45,252 nucleotides of DNA from Klebsormidium nitens (taxonomy: Eukaryota; Streptophyta; Klebsormidiophyceae; Klebsormidiales; Klebsormidiaceae): assembly GCA_000708835.1 (NCBI GenBank), contig DF237618.1:1-45252 (forward strand). Direction: 5' to 3'. The notes below the pieces were generated by a model, which was not told the origin of the DNA, ran no database searches, and saw nothing but the letters and a program-made list of their open reading frames with translations. This document shows positions 1-10,240 of this stretch, piece after piece. The stretch's first letter is position 1; each line of letters opens with the position of its first letter. The position numbers were made by a program, and so were the translations under genes.

Positions 1-1480
1 ATTCCTGCCATTTAGACGACAGGACACTCGGTTAGCGTAACTGTGCGATAACGACGTTAGCCTTAACCAGAGTAATCGTCACATAGTCGCAGACCGCGAC
101 TGTCGACATTATAGCGACAACTAAACAACCTGACTATGTAGCTCTGTGACTTGACTAACTTTTTAAGCTTCCCTCTCTATATAAAATCGGCAGGTTGCTT
201 GAAAAGAGCGGTAATCTGTTTCGTCTAATAGATACGGAGTGTATCTGACCCATTTGGCTGCGCGAAGCCAAGCTTACGCCAAGCTTTGGCGGCCCGTTTC
301 TAGTACGCCTCGATGCTCGGACGGTTCAATCCGGAGCAGCCGTCCGGGCGGACGGTCGGCACCGTTCCATCCATAGCTGGCGGCGCGAATGCCAAGGAAT
401 TTTCGAAGAGGTGAAGGGCGACTTTTATTTATTTCTCAGTCTTTTTATTTATTTCTCAGTCAAAGAGCAGACGGCGCGGCCCAGAGATTGGTGCCTTACG
501 AAATGCAAGATAAGTAGCAGAGGAGAAGTGCGCATGTCACGAATGGTACGTGGAACTGTAAGTGCATGGTTGACCGTACACTAACGGCGGCACAGCCGCG
601 CGCACTTAGCGTCGCCGTTGCGCCTGTGCACTAGTCTAGTTGTAGGCGGCGCTCAATTGGCATGCGACGAGAATGGGTTTGGAAGGAGAAGGGCGAGATC
701 AATAAACACGTATGCTATAATTGACATGCGCGTATAAGCTCGTGTGTCTATCACCGTCCCTACTGCAAGCGGCCGGCCTTCGTCGCACACTCCCTCAATA
801 GCTCAAGACGATATGAATGGCGACATTAGTACCAATAACCCTCAGCGTTGCACCTGCGCCCCTAGCGGTGTGTTAAGATACAACCATCATGTTGGATTCA
901 CCTGATTGCACCGTATGTCATCCTTTTTCTTGCCATTTTTGGGCAAAGAAGACAAGTGATTCAAGACCATAGCAGATCTCGGGGTTATGAGCTGCATACA
1001 AAAACATTTCTTGAGAGGCTAACATTTTGAAAAACGTCCTCTCTTACTTGACGCACGAGCCCTCGCAAACCACACACAAAACGTTCTACGTGCATCTTGA
1101 GAGCAGAGCTGTTGCTCGACTGTTATAATCTTAGCTCGGCTGACTACTAGTCGCTAGCAGCTTTCTGTAAAAATTTACGATCGTAGGTCAACGGTCCAGT
1201 ATAAGGCCCTTGAAGAGCCACGCTAGCTGTAGGAGAAGGGTCCAAACACGAGCTTTCTCTTTCTTTCGGAGAACGTCACCCGAGCTTATTCCGTACACGT
1301 CAAAAACAAACCGCGCGCTCGACCGCGCGCGTTGAACTCTCGACTAGCATTACCAATACTGTTACGCACTCGCTCTCAATCCCATTTCAGGCCTCGTAAA
1401 GCGAAACGAGAGGGGGATCCCCCAATCGCCTCATGACTTGGGAAGTCTCAGGCCCGGTGTGGATGCGCTCGAGCTACTGC
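1..1480. other. 3' flank of PhoD, no gene seen
   Basis: No open frame above chance length, no RNA gene and no protein match that I recognise. It includes a 19/20-bp tandem repeat (422-460) and a TATATAAAA string at 178-186 with nothing recognisable downstream. The part next to 1480 should be the PhoD 3' UTR. Confidence 0.6.
422..460. repeat. Tandem repeat, two units of 19-20 bp
   Basis: The unit CTTTTATTTATTTCTCAGT occurs at 422-440 and, with one extra T, at 441-460. It is AT-rich and lies downstream of PhoD. Confidence 0.9.
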
Positions 1481-1628
1481 CTAGACTTGCTTGATGATGT
1501 TGGTGTTGGAGAGAGACTCGAAGGCAGCCGTTCCCTTGATGGTGTACGTGGGCAGGGAGATGTTGCTCGTGAAAAAGTGTTCACACTTGATCTTCTCCTG
1601 AGTGAGCTCCAGTGTGAAATACCCGTTG
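1481..1628 (-). CDS. PhoD: PhoD exon 12 (C-terminus and stop)
   Basis: Residues 523-571, beginning DNGYFTLELTQEK, the last conserved PhoD strand, and ending at TAG (1483-1481). The acceptor is GCGCAG. The 3' UTR would continue toward lower coordinates; I could not place the polyadenylation site. Confidence 0.9.
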
Positions 1629-4600
1629 CTGCGCAGCCGCACGTAGAAAATCAGTAATCCTTGTCACATACGATGCAGATGGACTATGCAGATACAAGGT
1701 CTTCTACTAAAACCTCCTACGAGGACTTTTACGAGGAAAATCTTCCTTCTTTCCTGACCTATCTATTGAGCAATCTCAAGGGCTCTCATACCATCACTCA
1801 CCGGATGCACTTGCCGGCTCGATCCGCTGTTACCTTAGCAACGGATTAAACTGGCCGTATGCAGGTAAGGTGATAAAAAAGGTTTGCCACTCTTGCCTGG
1901 CATTGCCTGGCACTAAGGAGAGGGTTAATATCCTGTCTTCCAGATTCCCGGCCGAAGAAAAAGGTAGAAAACTTGGAAATCCGAAAATCTCACTTTACAT
2001 CGTAGAAAGAGGAAAAGAAGTTTGGAAAGTGCGGAAGAAAATATAAAAATCTGGATGGAGTTGTGAAACTTACTCCTCCGTGTTGACATACTTGTGGTGC
2101 GGGTTGGCGTTAAGGTAACGCTGCTCGACGATGCGGGCCATGGTCGCGTTCCTGCATCAGTGAAGATCGGTTTGCATCGAAAACAGTCGCGGCAAAGGCT
2201 CCATGCATTGCAAACTGCGTCTTTCTGGGACCGGATTTCGGACAATGATCGTACAGATGCTTTCGTCTTCCAGGCGACATGCTGCCAGTGATGGTGCCAA
2301 CGACAAGCTACTTCGAAGTGCGAGTTAGGCGTTTTACTTGAATCGACAGCCCGGTTAGAGCACAACAACGAAGAAAATCTGTTCGAACGTGCATGCCTGA
2401 ACGAGGGAAAAAGCTTTTAAAGGAGCCGCGACATGTTTGAGTGGATGCCTCCGTGACCGATTCATAGCAGGATAGAAGCAAGCACTCCGTCTGTGACGAT
2501 CTCTGTATTAATATTGCTGAGATGTCCTGAAAAGTCTCGTGACGCCAGGGCTACTACATTTTCTGTAGACCGTCGAGGAAGGCGACGACGGGACGAGCAC
2601 CGGAAGGGAACGCGCCTCACGCTTTGTTGGCGGGGGGAGAAGTGATGGCAGTTCCGACGCACTCCACCATAAGCGACCCCGCGCCGGTCGTCTTATTGTA
2701 CGTGCGGCCCCAGGAGTCGTAGGGCATAAGCGGGTTGTCCATAACCCTGGAAGGGTAACGCAGACAAGTAGGTCAGGCGAAGCGCAGAAAAGGGGGTCAC
2801 GGAAGGCGTTAACGAAGGACAGGGGCTGTGTGGTCAATTTCAGAAAAGCTTACTCTTGGGCGAATTGCATTAGTCGCACATATAACCCGAACGTTGCAAA
2901 CTAGCGTGAGTTTGGAAGCACACAAGCCCTCCTCTTGAGTTTTCTCTAGGAAGGCCCAAATCAGCATTGCAAACCGGGATGAGACCACGGGCTGAAGACC
3001 ATCTGGTTTGATGCGGGCTTCATAATAGCCGTTCTCATACTTCATGACTTAAGTTTGAGAGCCAAAGGTGGGCAAACCTGGGCTGCAGAAGCCCTACATA
3101 ATCTCAATTGCCGCCCAAAGCCGGCGCTTGCATTTCGAACAATGTCGAATAATTCAGGTACGTAGGGTGACCGACTGCAACAAATAAACTTGGTGTGTTA
3201 CGTCCATTCGGCTGGGATGGGTCGTACCGGAAAGAATTCAGTAGGAGCCATGTGCTGCTTACCAGGCGCTGTGAACGTCCCCGGTAACCGCCACCGTGTT
3301 GTTGATGTCGTTGGTCCAGAGGTGCTCCAGGATCCGGAAACGGCTCTCTGGAAAATGCGAGTGGCTTAGCTTTAGTAAGGCTGACCTTCGACTTTCGGGA
3401 CACTGGCTGCCAAAACTTAGTCGCGACTGAAGTGCAAGGGTAGTAAGCTGGGTCGCAGGGTCGACTGCATTTAGCGGACGAGGAACGAAAAAGTTGTGCG
3501 ACAATCCTCGAAATTTCCGTAAGCACTGGGCAGCCAGCTAGGATCAAAAGCTCAGGGCTTTTTGGAATCAATCCTTTCGAAATCGTCCACGAGAACAAAA
3601 CTCTGGCTTCTTCGGTGACAGGATTTCGCGGTTATGACTAACCAAAGTCGATTTCCCACTTGTCAACGGAGCCAATCACGTCGGTACTGGGCGCCTGTAA
3701 GGAGCCGTCTGAATAAAGATCTCGCGGATTTCGATACCCTACTCAAACTTTGCCGACTCTACTCAAGCTTTGCCGACTTTCTCAAACAAAGCGAAACCCT
3801 GCTTTCGTCCGGCATAGGATTCCAGGGCTAAGACTAACCAGGGTAGCCCTCCCACTTGTCGACGGAGCCGATGACGGTGTTGGGCGCCTGGAAGGAGCCG
3901 AGCCAGCGCGGCGCAATGGGGACCTGGTTGCCCAGCACGCGCCACTTTTGGGCGCCCTTGCTCGCGCTCAAACGCTCCTTGATGAAACCCTCCTGGGCAT
4001 CGCCCAAGATGCTCCTGGAAAGAGCGGGGCGCGAAGGTGCTCAAAGAAGTTCTAAATCATCGAAAGGTGTAACTTGGGAGAGAAACGTGGCTCGCAAGTT
4101 CCTTCAAGGGGTCCTCTCGAAAGTTTCCAAGCTGCTCAAACGAGGGCGGGCTAGAATTGGGTCGAATATGAACCCTGTCAAAGCTCACAAATGAAGCTGA
4201 TCAGGCAAAGGAGTCTTCGAGCTTTTTTGTGGAAACAGGAGACGGAAAAACAAACGTTCGATTGGGAAACGACCGCTGAAAGACAAGGCCCAGATTAGGA
4301 CCTCTTGGAAGCCCGATTGACGGATGTCATCTATATACACATGCTCTAGGTTTCTGGCAGATTGGGATCCTCAAGCTCGTAGTCATTCGAGAAAGCTTCG
4401 AACTCGGCGTCCTTATTACAAATGCGGGCACCTGTTCAACTCACACCGTTCTCCGACCAGGTTATTTCAACCCACCTGGTGCGGTTGTAGATGGCCTTCC
4501 AGTCCGTGGAGTTGGCCTGCTCGTCCCGACCGATGACGCGCGTGTCGAGCATGATGATCTCAGCCAAATTGCCCACCGAGAACGACCGGTAGATGCGGTC

Positions 4601-7600
4601 CTCGGGGCCCATTCTCACCGGACGGATGGGGATCCACTCAAAGTACGCGCGCACAGCGGTCGCGCGGCGCTGCATACAAGAGAAGGGGGTTAGGTGAAGT
4701 TAAGCTGGTCTGGTTGAGCGGGTTTGAGAAGGAAGTTAGGAAGGGTTAAGCTTCAAGCCGAACGCCTTCCGAATTGGTAGAAATTCTAACAGACTATACG
4801 AGCCAGCGGTCGCCCGGCGTTGCAGACACCTGAAGAGAAAAGGCGCTTAGGCTCAGGTTAGCTTCGTTAGAATCTTGGATTGAGGGGAGAGATGAACGGT
4901 GGTAAGGCACTGTGGGCGATGGGAAAGCCCTCTCAAAGTATGCGCACACGGAGGTCGCGCGGCGCTGCAGACAAAAGCCAAGCAGGGATGCTTTTTCTTT
5001 TCTATAATGTGTGAAATAGCAAAGTCCCGCCACTGTACCGGGAACTTCTAGAGCAGCTCGCGCGCGTGGACTTACGGTGTACCAGGGGCCTTCGCCCTGA
5101 TCGGGGTCGTGGTTTTCTGCCCCGCCGTACCAGGCGTCATTGGTCAGCTCGTGGTCGTCCCACACCAGGATCCACGGCACGTTCTTGGTGGCCGCCTGGA
5201 GGTCCACGTCAGCACGGTACGTGGCGTGACGCAGCCTGCAGTCAGCAGCGACACGTGTCACTCGGAAGCAAAGAGCAGCACTCTGAAAGCCGCCGTGCTG
5301 TTCAAGAGAAGCCGTTCTGGGGCGACCGCCTTATGAAGCGAACGATTCAGTGGAATCAAGCCAGAAGCTGGAAGCAATAGAAGTAGAATACTCGAAGCGA
5401 CCGGTATCTACATAGAATGCTAGGACATGCACAATCTCCAAATCAGGGAGGTGAGTTGGTCGTGCTCGGGAGTTTTACTTGATTATGTCAACGGATTAAG
5501 GCGCAAGGTTTGCAGAGAATATCCCCTCAAAGAATTGCCGTTAACTGAGGATCTCGGCTAGATGTTGAAGTCGAAAGAAACATAACGACATGGATGCGGG
5601 AGATCTATCCAATGTTCAATTTCTTCTGCGACTAAAACCAAAGCTACGCTGACGGAACCAGCAACTGAGCCGATTGCAGCCCGCCCTCGCTACACAACCG
5701 ATTGATGGCGGACTATCTTCCTCCAATGGTGGCAGAATTCATTTGTAAGGGGCTGCCAAATGTTTGCAGACTACACAATACGGCCGTGAGCTCACCTGTA
5801 GTCGCTCAGCGTCACCATCTCCTTGTCGGGAAGCGGGATGCGAGGCGGGTTGAACACGCTTCCATCGCCGTACTCCTTGTTAGCGTACTCGTAGATGTAG
5901 TCGCCTGAACATGTATTAAAGGAATCGTTCAGGATACGCGTCTTGGTTCAATTACTAGATTTTCTCCCGGCCGAAGGCTTGTTCGCATAGTCAAAGTCGC
6001 CTAAACGCATATTAGGAGAGCCGTTCAGGAAATGAAATCATTTTGCTGATAAGACTTTGTTTTCTGCTTGAAGCCTGGTTGAGCTGCCCTCGAAAAGAAA
6101 CTTGTCGAGAGCGGATCATACGGAGTGCGAGAAGACGTCCATTTCGATGCGGAATGTAATGGCAGCAGACCCGAAGAAAGAGAGGATAAGACCGATGTAC
6201 TTGAATGGCTCAGTACTACAATCTAAAGTAAGATAAATGTACCGTAGACTTAGCCCCGCTCAGCGTGAGATGTGATCTCAAGCATTTGCCGGTATCTCAC
6301 GTTCGTTCCTGCCTTCCTGCGTTACCGTCCATTATTACAGGCTTGGAATGACAGCTGGCATGACGCGAAGTGGCCTTCGATAGCGCGGCGAGATCACACC
6401 TAAATCCTGAGCCTCGAAAACCTTCGACTCCAATTCCTAGAAACTCACAGACGTGGAATCGAATGCCACGTCGACGTCGAGGTCACTTCGCTTGGATGCG
6501 TGGTTGTACCCAGGAGAGAACCCTCCAATGACAGAATTCCACATCTTCGCAAAACCGCACGCTTGACACCTGAAAGTTAACCCTAGCATTATAACCCAAA
6601 AACTATTGCTCACCGACGTGGAGTGCGAGGTCGAGGTCGGTCCTCTTGGATGCGTGGTTGTAGCCATGGAAGTAGCCCTGGGGCAGGTTGGAGCATGAAA
6701 AGACGGCGATCTTGAAGTTGGACACGTTGGCGCCCTTAGCGGGGAGGGTCTTGGTGCGGCCTGCACAAAGATGATGCTTTTCAGCTGGGATACTTTCTAA
6801 GCTTCTATGGTATGTATTACCAGACTCATTAGCCTTCCTTAGGCGCTTTCAGAATCGACGACAAGCAGCCAACAGCTCAAAATGGCAGTTGGGTTCCACC
6901 CGTAGCAAGAAGTTTCCGACCATCTTGTCTGCTGTGATTGTTGAAGCAGACGTGACCTTTCATTTCCTGTCAGCTTCCGCCCTTACGACAGTCCAACCCC
7001 GTTCGCTCACAACGTTTGTGGCTTGCTTTCGAATCAAACAAGGTACTTAGCGTGCCGTCAGAGCGCTGGAAATCTGAAGAAAGAATATTACCAGGAAAAG
7101 AAATGATAACCTTGTCTGCCCCTTACCAACTCCGCTGCCGACGCCCCCGCTGAGGAACTGGTAGTAGTAGGTCGTGGCGGGCAGCAGGGCGGACACGTCG
7201 ACCTTGAGCGTGAAGTCGACGTCAGCGTTGGTGTAGATGATCCCCTTGGAGGCGATCTTGGTGAAGCCCGCGTCGAGAGCCACCTCGTACAGCACCTGCG
7301 GACGGGGAAGCAGAGAGAGAGCTGGTTTCGGACGCTTCTGTTGTACGTGGACACTTTCAGACACGTTTGGACGCTCTCAGGTAACTTTGGATTCTTTCGG
7401 AATGTTTCGAGAGCCACCTCGTACAGTACCTGCGGACGGGGAGGCAAAGTGGGAGCTGTTTCCAGACGCTTCAGGTCCGTATACACTTTCGGACACGTTT
7501 GGAGGCTCTCAAACGAGCTCGGATGCTTCCAAGCTGTTTCGAGAGCCACCTCATACAGCACCTGCGGAAGGGACAGCAAATCTAGAGCTGGGTCCGGACA

Positions 7601-9488
7601 CGTTTGGTTGAACGCTTCTGCACGCTTCGGACCTCCAGCCACCGTAAGGCGCGTCCGAATCGTGATTGATCAGAATGGGACCCTTTCGACTTTGTCGGAG
7701 CTTTCTGCAGCCAATCTTAGCACTCTCAGGGACTATTACTCCATCTGTCAAGCTTCTCAAAACTTTAATTTAGCTTTGGACGCTTTAAGACGCTATTGGA
7801 GAGTGTCGGAGAAATGCAGATCGAACGTTTGCAAAAGCCTAAGGTAGCTCTTGAGCTCTGAAAGGTCTCGAATCTACTATCTGCCCTGCAGACAACTGGC
7901 TGCTTCTTCGGTTTGGTTTTTGGAAGAATGTAATGCCCCCTCTCTTTGTTCGCCGACAGCTGACGGGTTTTGTCTATATGGCCAGCCTACATGGAGTTTC
8001 GAAAGCTCCCCTTAGAAAGTACTCAACCATCGAGTAAGACTACTCAAAACTCTTGTTATATGACGCGATTTGATCCACATTATGACATTTTTTGAAGCGT
8101 GCAATCGCACTTGCGAACTGTGGGACAAATCAAGTGCCCACCTCAATGCTCTTGCCCTCAGCGGTCGGGTCGTCGGGCGTCACACGTGACCAGATGATGA
8201 CGCCATTCTCCAGGGGATCCCCGCTGGCCACGCCGTGCTTAAAGGAACGGCCGCCCGAGTAGACCTGAGGCGCCTGGAGCAGCCGGCGCCCCGCACTGCA
8301 GGAAAAGCAGAGACAGGGTCAGAGAAGGGTTAACAGGTATCCCTTTGACAAGCAAGTTTGACTGACGTTGTTCAGGGGAAAAATCTATGAGAAAGATCTT
8401 CATGCTTGATAGACTTGAAGATGGAAACGGTTCAATTTGAGGCGCCTAGAGCATCCGGCAACCCGCGCTGCAGGGAATGGAGAGACAGGGACTGGGTCAG
8501 AAACTTCTCAAATGAAACGTCTCCTGATGGGCATATTTGACTGCATTTGTGCAAAGGTTCAGAGAATCTCTGAAGGAGATCTGCTGAGAAGAAAGCTTGA
8601 CTGACGTTGTACCTTTACGGGGTTGTCCTTATTGGTGGAGAGTGGGGTCAAAACAATAGTTTGTTTGATTGATTCGACTATGCCTCCTTGTCAGAACAAA
8701 ACAGCGCACCACCACAACTGATGCATCAAATGAGATTGGGGGGGCTCATCGTCAACCAAAGCTGGTTGAACGTGTACCCATTTTTAAAAGGACTCTGCAA
8801 CAGTCTGGTGAATACATTCACGAGCTTCTCACTTTGAAAGCTTGTCAAGCCAGTGCGTGCATTGATACAGGAACCATTGAGGCAGCTCAGCCTGAGCTGC
8901 GCAAAGAGTGGTGAGTCCAGATTGACTCAGCACAGAAAGCATCTGCCCTCTCCTCAGTCTGCTGGAAGAGATGGATGTTAATTGCGCTGCATTGAAAAAC
9001 GCTTTGAAAGACTGCTTCCCGAAGCCTTGACATCTAGATTGGATCACAAATCCTCAGGCTGATGAAGTGAACTGAAGCTGTTAATGGACTCTTAGAAGCA
9101 TGGAAGGCTGAAAGAGGCAAGCTCGAGAGCAGAATTGACCTAGCTTCGGCTGGAGAAACGCAAATTGTCTTGAGAGAAAACTGAATTCAGGCAGAGCCCC
9201 AACGCACTTCTAGAAGCAAGTTGAATGCAGGGCACCAGCTATCACAAATCTGGCAGGAACCTAACTGACTTAGCCCTGGCAAAGTTGGAACATCAAATCC
9301 CCAGATGCTGAAACTCACCCTGAAGGCTGCAGGTTCTCAAGCCCCATATGAGGAACATTCTCGATGGGCGAGCGGTAGTTGACGTTCTCAGCGGTCTTGA
9401 TCACTGCAGATGCGCCCGCCGCCGCTGCATCTTGGAAGAAGACAGCACCGATCAGCGCAAGCACCGCCAGCTGCTTGAGGGGCGCCAT
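1481..9488 (-). CDS. PhoD: PhoD-family alkaline phosphatase, 12 exons, 571 aa, predicted secreted
   Basis: Joining twelve exons (minus strand: 9488-9319, 8295-8142, 7295-7127, 6760-6614, 5904-5796, 5235-5076, 4669-4476, 4014-3839, 3347-3263, 2746-2621, 2151-2074, 1628-1481) gives one open frame of 1716 nt. All junctions are GT-AG and all phases agree. The family hydrolyses phosphomonoesters (some members diesters) at an Fe/Ca centre. Family signatures in order are FKHGVASGDP (75-84), FSC with Cys187, GDYIYEY with Asp215 and Tyr218, WDDHE (275-279) and GDVHSAW with Asp450 and His452, matching the known metal ligands. The first 25 or so residues form a hydrophobic signal peptide ending in an Ala-rich stretch, so secretion or wall location is inferred. 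The ATG sits in a strong context (A at -3, G at +4). Length fits the family. Eukaryotic PhoD of this type is known in algae. Several introns hold partial copies of the adjoining exon ends. Confidence 0.95.
2074..2151 (-). CDS. PhoD: PhoD exon 11
   Basis: Residues 497-522, with LNANPHHKYVNTE, the NPH-K segment before the conserved NGYF strand. The acceptor is ATGCAG and the donor GTAAGT. The phases join exon 10 to exon 12 exactly. Confidence 0.9.
2621..2746 (-). CDS. PhoD: PhoD exon 10
   Basis: Residues 455-496. TTGAGSLMVECVGTAITSP matches the C-terminal GAGSxxVEFVGTSVTSP-like segment. The donor is GC|GTGAGG; reading through it gives an immediate TGA, which supports splicing here. Confidence 0.9.
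3263..3347 (-). CDS. PhoD: PhoD exon 9 (GDVH motif)
   Basis: Residues 427-454. NTVAVTGDVHSAW gives the Asp450/His452 metal ligands. The acceptor is TTCCAG and the donor TG|GTAAGC. Confidence 0.93.
3636..3707 (-). repeat. Echo of PhoD exon 8 3' end with donor
   Basis: About 200 bp downstream of exon 8 lies a second copy of its last 20 or so codons and the GTTAGT donor. It reads GSLQAPSTDVIGSVDKWE against GSFQAPNTVIGSVDKWE in the exon. In the alignable codons I count four synonymous changes, two replacements and one whole inserted codon, so the copy diverged like coding sequence. It could be an alternative 3' end of the exon. Confidence 0.85.
3739..3778. repeat. Tandem repeat, 2 x 20 bp, in PhoD intron 8
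   Basis: Two adjacent units of CTACTCAARCTTTGCCGACT differ at one base. A further partial unit follows. Confidence 0.9.
3839..4014 (-). CDS. PhoD: PhoD exon 8
   Basis: Residues 368-426 with SILGDAQEGFIKERL and WRVLGNQVPIAPRW, typical of the family. The acceptor is TTCCAG and the donor G|GTTAGT. A copy of the last 65 or so bases and the donor lies downstream at 3636-3707. Confidence 0.92.
4476..4669 (-). CDS. PhoD: PhoD exon 7
   Basis: Residues 304-367. RRATAVRAYFEWIPIRP and IIMLDTRVIGRDEQ are conserved PhoD segments. The acceptor is ATGCAG and the donor AG|GTGGGT. Two further copies of this exon's first 20-50 bases with the acceptor lie in the upstream intron (near 4800-4835 and 4929-4976). 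Confidence 0.93.
4800..4835 (-). repeat. Echo of PhoD exon 7 start, splice site lost
   Basis: The minus strand reads CGCCGGGCGACCGCTGG, matching the exon 7 start, but the acceptor AG has become AA. It appears to be a dead copy 130-150 bp upstream of the real acceptor. Confidence 0.7.
4929..4976 (-). repeat. Echo of PhoD exon 7 start with intact acceptor
   Basis: The copy has a good CTGCAG acceptor and reads RRATSVCAYFE against RRATAVRAYFE in exon 7, then diverges. It sits about 300 bp upstream of the true acceptor in intron 6. Confidence 0.85.
5076..5235 (-). CDS. PhoD: PhoD exon 6 (WDDHE active-site motif)
   Basis: Residues 250-303 with VPWILVWDDHELTNDAW, the core catalytic motif of PhoD. 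The acceptor is CTGCAG and the donor GTAAGT, with phase 2 in and phase 0 out. Confidence 0.95.
5796..5904 (-). CDS. PhoD: PhoD exon 5 (GDYIYEY motif)
   Basis: Residues 214-249. It opens with GDYIYEY, which supplies the Asp and Tyr metal ligands, and ends with RIPLPDKEMVTLSDY. The acceptor is TTCAG and the donor AG|GTGAGC. A shortened echo of the acceptor and exon start lies at 5980-6030. Confidence 0.93.
5980..6030 (-). repeat. Echo of PhoD exon 5 acceptor and start
   Basis: The polypyrimidine tract, an AG acceptor (at 6002-6001) and the exon start recur about 97 bp upstream of exon 5. The reading is GDFDYANK against GDYIYEYANK: a clean six-base deletion, conservative replacements and synonymous changes. 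Confidence 0.75.
6449..6511 (-). repeat. Echo of PhoD exon 4 3' end with GTGAGT donor
   Basis: The copy reads GYNHASKRSDLD against GYNHASKRTDLD. The Arg codon changed from AGG to CGA, two changes with no effect on the protein. It then diverges into VDVAFDSTSV before a GTGAGT donor at 6448. A possible alternative exon end lying in intron 4. Confidence 0.8.
6614..6760 (-). CDS. PhoD: PhoD exon 4 (metal-ligand Cys)
   Basis: Residues 165-213. It carries VFSCSN with the presumed iron-ligand Cys187, then GYNHASKRTDLDLALHV leading into the GDY motif. The acceptor is GTGCAG and the donor G|GTGAGC. The 3' end of this exon is echoed downstream at 6449-6511. Confidence 0.93.
7127..7295 (-). CDS. PhoD: PhoD exon 3 (N-terminal beta domain)
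   Basis: Residues 109-164. It contains VLYEVALDAGF and LLPATTYYYQF, the Fn3-like strands of the N-terminal domain. The acceptor is CCGCAG and the donor G|GTAAGG. Its 5' end is repeated twice more in the upstream intron (near 7429 and 7561). Confidence 0.93.
7271..7626 (-). repeat. Three-copy tandem repeat spanning the exon 3 acceptor
   Basis: A unit of about 130 bp holding the first part of exon 3, its acceptor and the intron before it occurs three times: the true one (acceptor after 7295) and echoes with exon-like starts at 7429 and 7561. Both echoes keep a CCGCAG acceptor and encode VLYEVALE with only synonymous changes (GTA for GTG, TAT for TAC), then diverge. The intron part repeats words such as CAGAGCGTCC-like GC-rich blocks imperfectly. 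Confidence 0.85.
8142..8295 (-). CDS. PhoD: PhoD exon 2 (N-terminal PhoD domain)
   Basis: Residues 57-108, including FKHGVASGDP and the following IIWSRVTP strand typical of the PhoD N-terminal beta domain. The acceptor is CTGCAG and the donor GTGGGC. Phase 2 in and phase 0 out both match the neighbouring exons. Confidence 0.93.
8433..8600 (-). repeat. Echo of PhoD exon 2 acceptor region
   Basis: This roughly repeats 8268-8375: the exon 2 start, its CTGCAG acceptor and about 100 bp of intron. The exon-like part has an in-frame TAG in place of CAG, so it cannot replace exon 2. Dead copy. Confidence 0.8.
9319..9488 (-). CDS. PhoD: PhoD exon 1 (start codon, signal peptide)
   Basis: Residues 1-56 plus two bases. 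It begins MAPLKQLAVLALIGAVFF, a basic then hydrophobic run followed by DAAAAGASA, typical of a cleavable signal peptide. The donor is GG|GTGAGT. No in-frame ATG nearer the conserved domain keeps the signal sequence, which decides the start. Confidence 0.88.
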
Positions 9489-10232
9489 TGTCCCTTGCTT
9501 TTGCGAATTGGTGCAATGCTGTCAAGGATAGATGTGCGCGAAGGTTGCAGCTTTTGATCGCTTATGTACTGTCTGGGCAGGGAGCTGGGATTGCATCTCA
9601 TTTGGCACACTCTACATAGCTGGTAAGTCATCCCTAGCTCCATTAGGACGGCAGATTCTCAGCCGAATCTTTCTGCGTGATCATGAGTGCGGGAAGCATA
9701 CGAGATCGAAAGTAGCACCACCGTTTGTGGTGTCTACCTAGGTAGCACGAAGAGGAGCTGGCACAGCCAGCACCAGCTGAGCATAGGTACCATAGGTAAT
9801 AACCGGTAGAGCTCAGTACAGGTCTACCTAGCCATCTTGCGGCGCATTGATTGGATGCTAGTCACTGACGCAGTGCTGATTCTAGAATCTTGCAACTTGC
9901 AGAGCGCAGGCAATCATGATTTGCGCAGCCCCGTTGCAGCAGTGAATCTTGGTCGTCGTTATGTCTCTGCAGATAGAAACCGTTGTGCGGCCAGCTCCCA
10001 GCGTGGGGTCACGGCTTTGTCGGAATGCGGTGAAGCAGCGACCGGCTAGAGCAGATGTCGACATGTTGCTGACAGAGCCTTTGTGTGGCTGCATGCATTG
10101 ATGCAAGGCCGGGCATGCAAGCCTCAGGCAGCAGCAGGCTGCAGGCTGCTCCAAGGAAGCGAGTGGGGGAGGCTGGAGCACGATCGAAGCAAAGTGTGAG
10201 CAAAGCATCATCATGAGTGAGCACTGTGTTTC

Positions 10233-10240
10233 GAATATAC
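10233..10240. promoter_or_regulatory. Candidate P1BS (PHR1/PSR1-type) site
   Basis: GAATATAC fits GNATATNC, the binding site of green-lineage phosphate-starvation MYB factors. It lies about 745 bp upstream of the PhoD start. A match of this length is expected by chance about once per 4 kb, so this is weak. Confidence 0.15.

Noticed and set aside
2809-3045. MKYENGYYEARIKPDG frame as an extra PhoD exon
   Set aside because: Exon 9 joins exon 10 in phase without it, and the fragment does not fit the family at that point.
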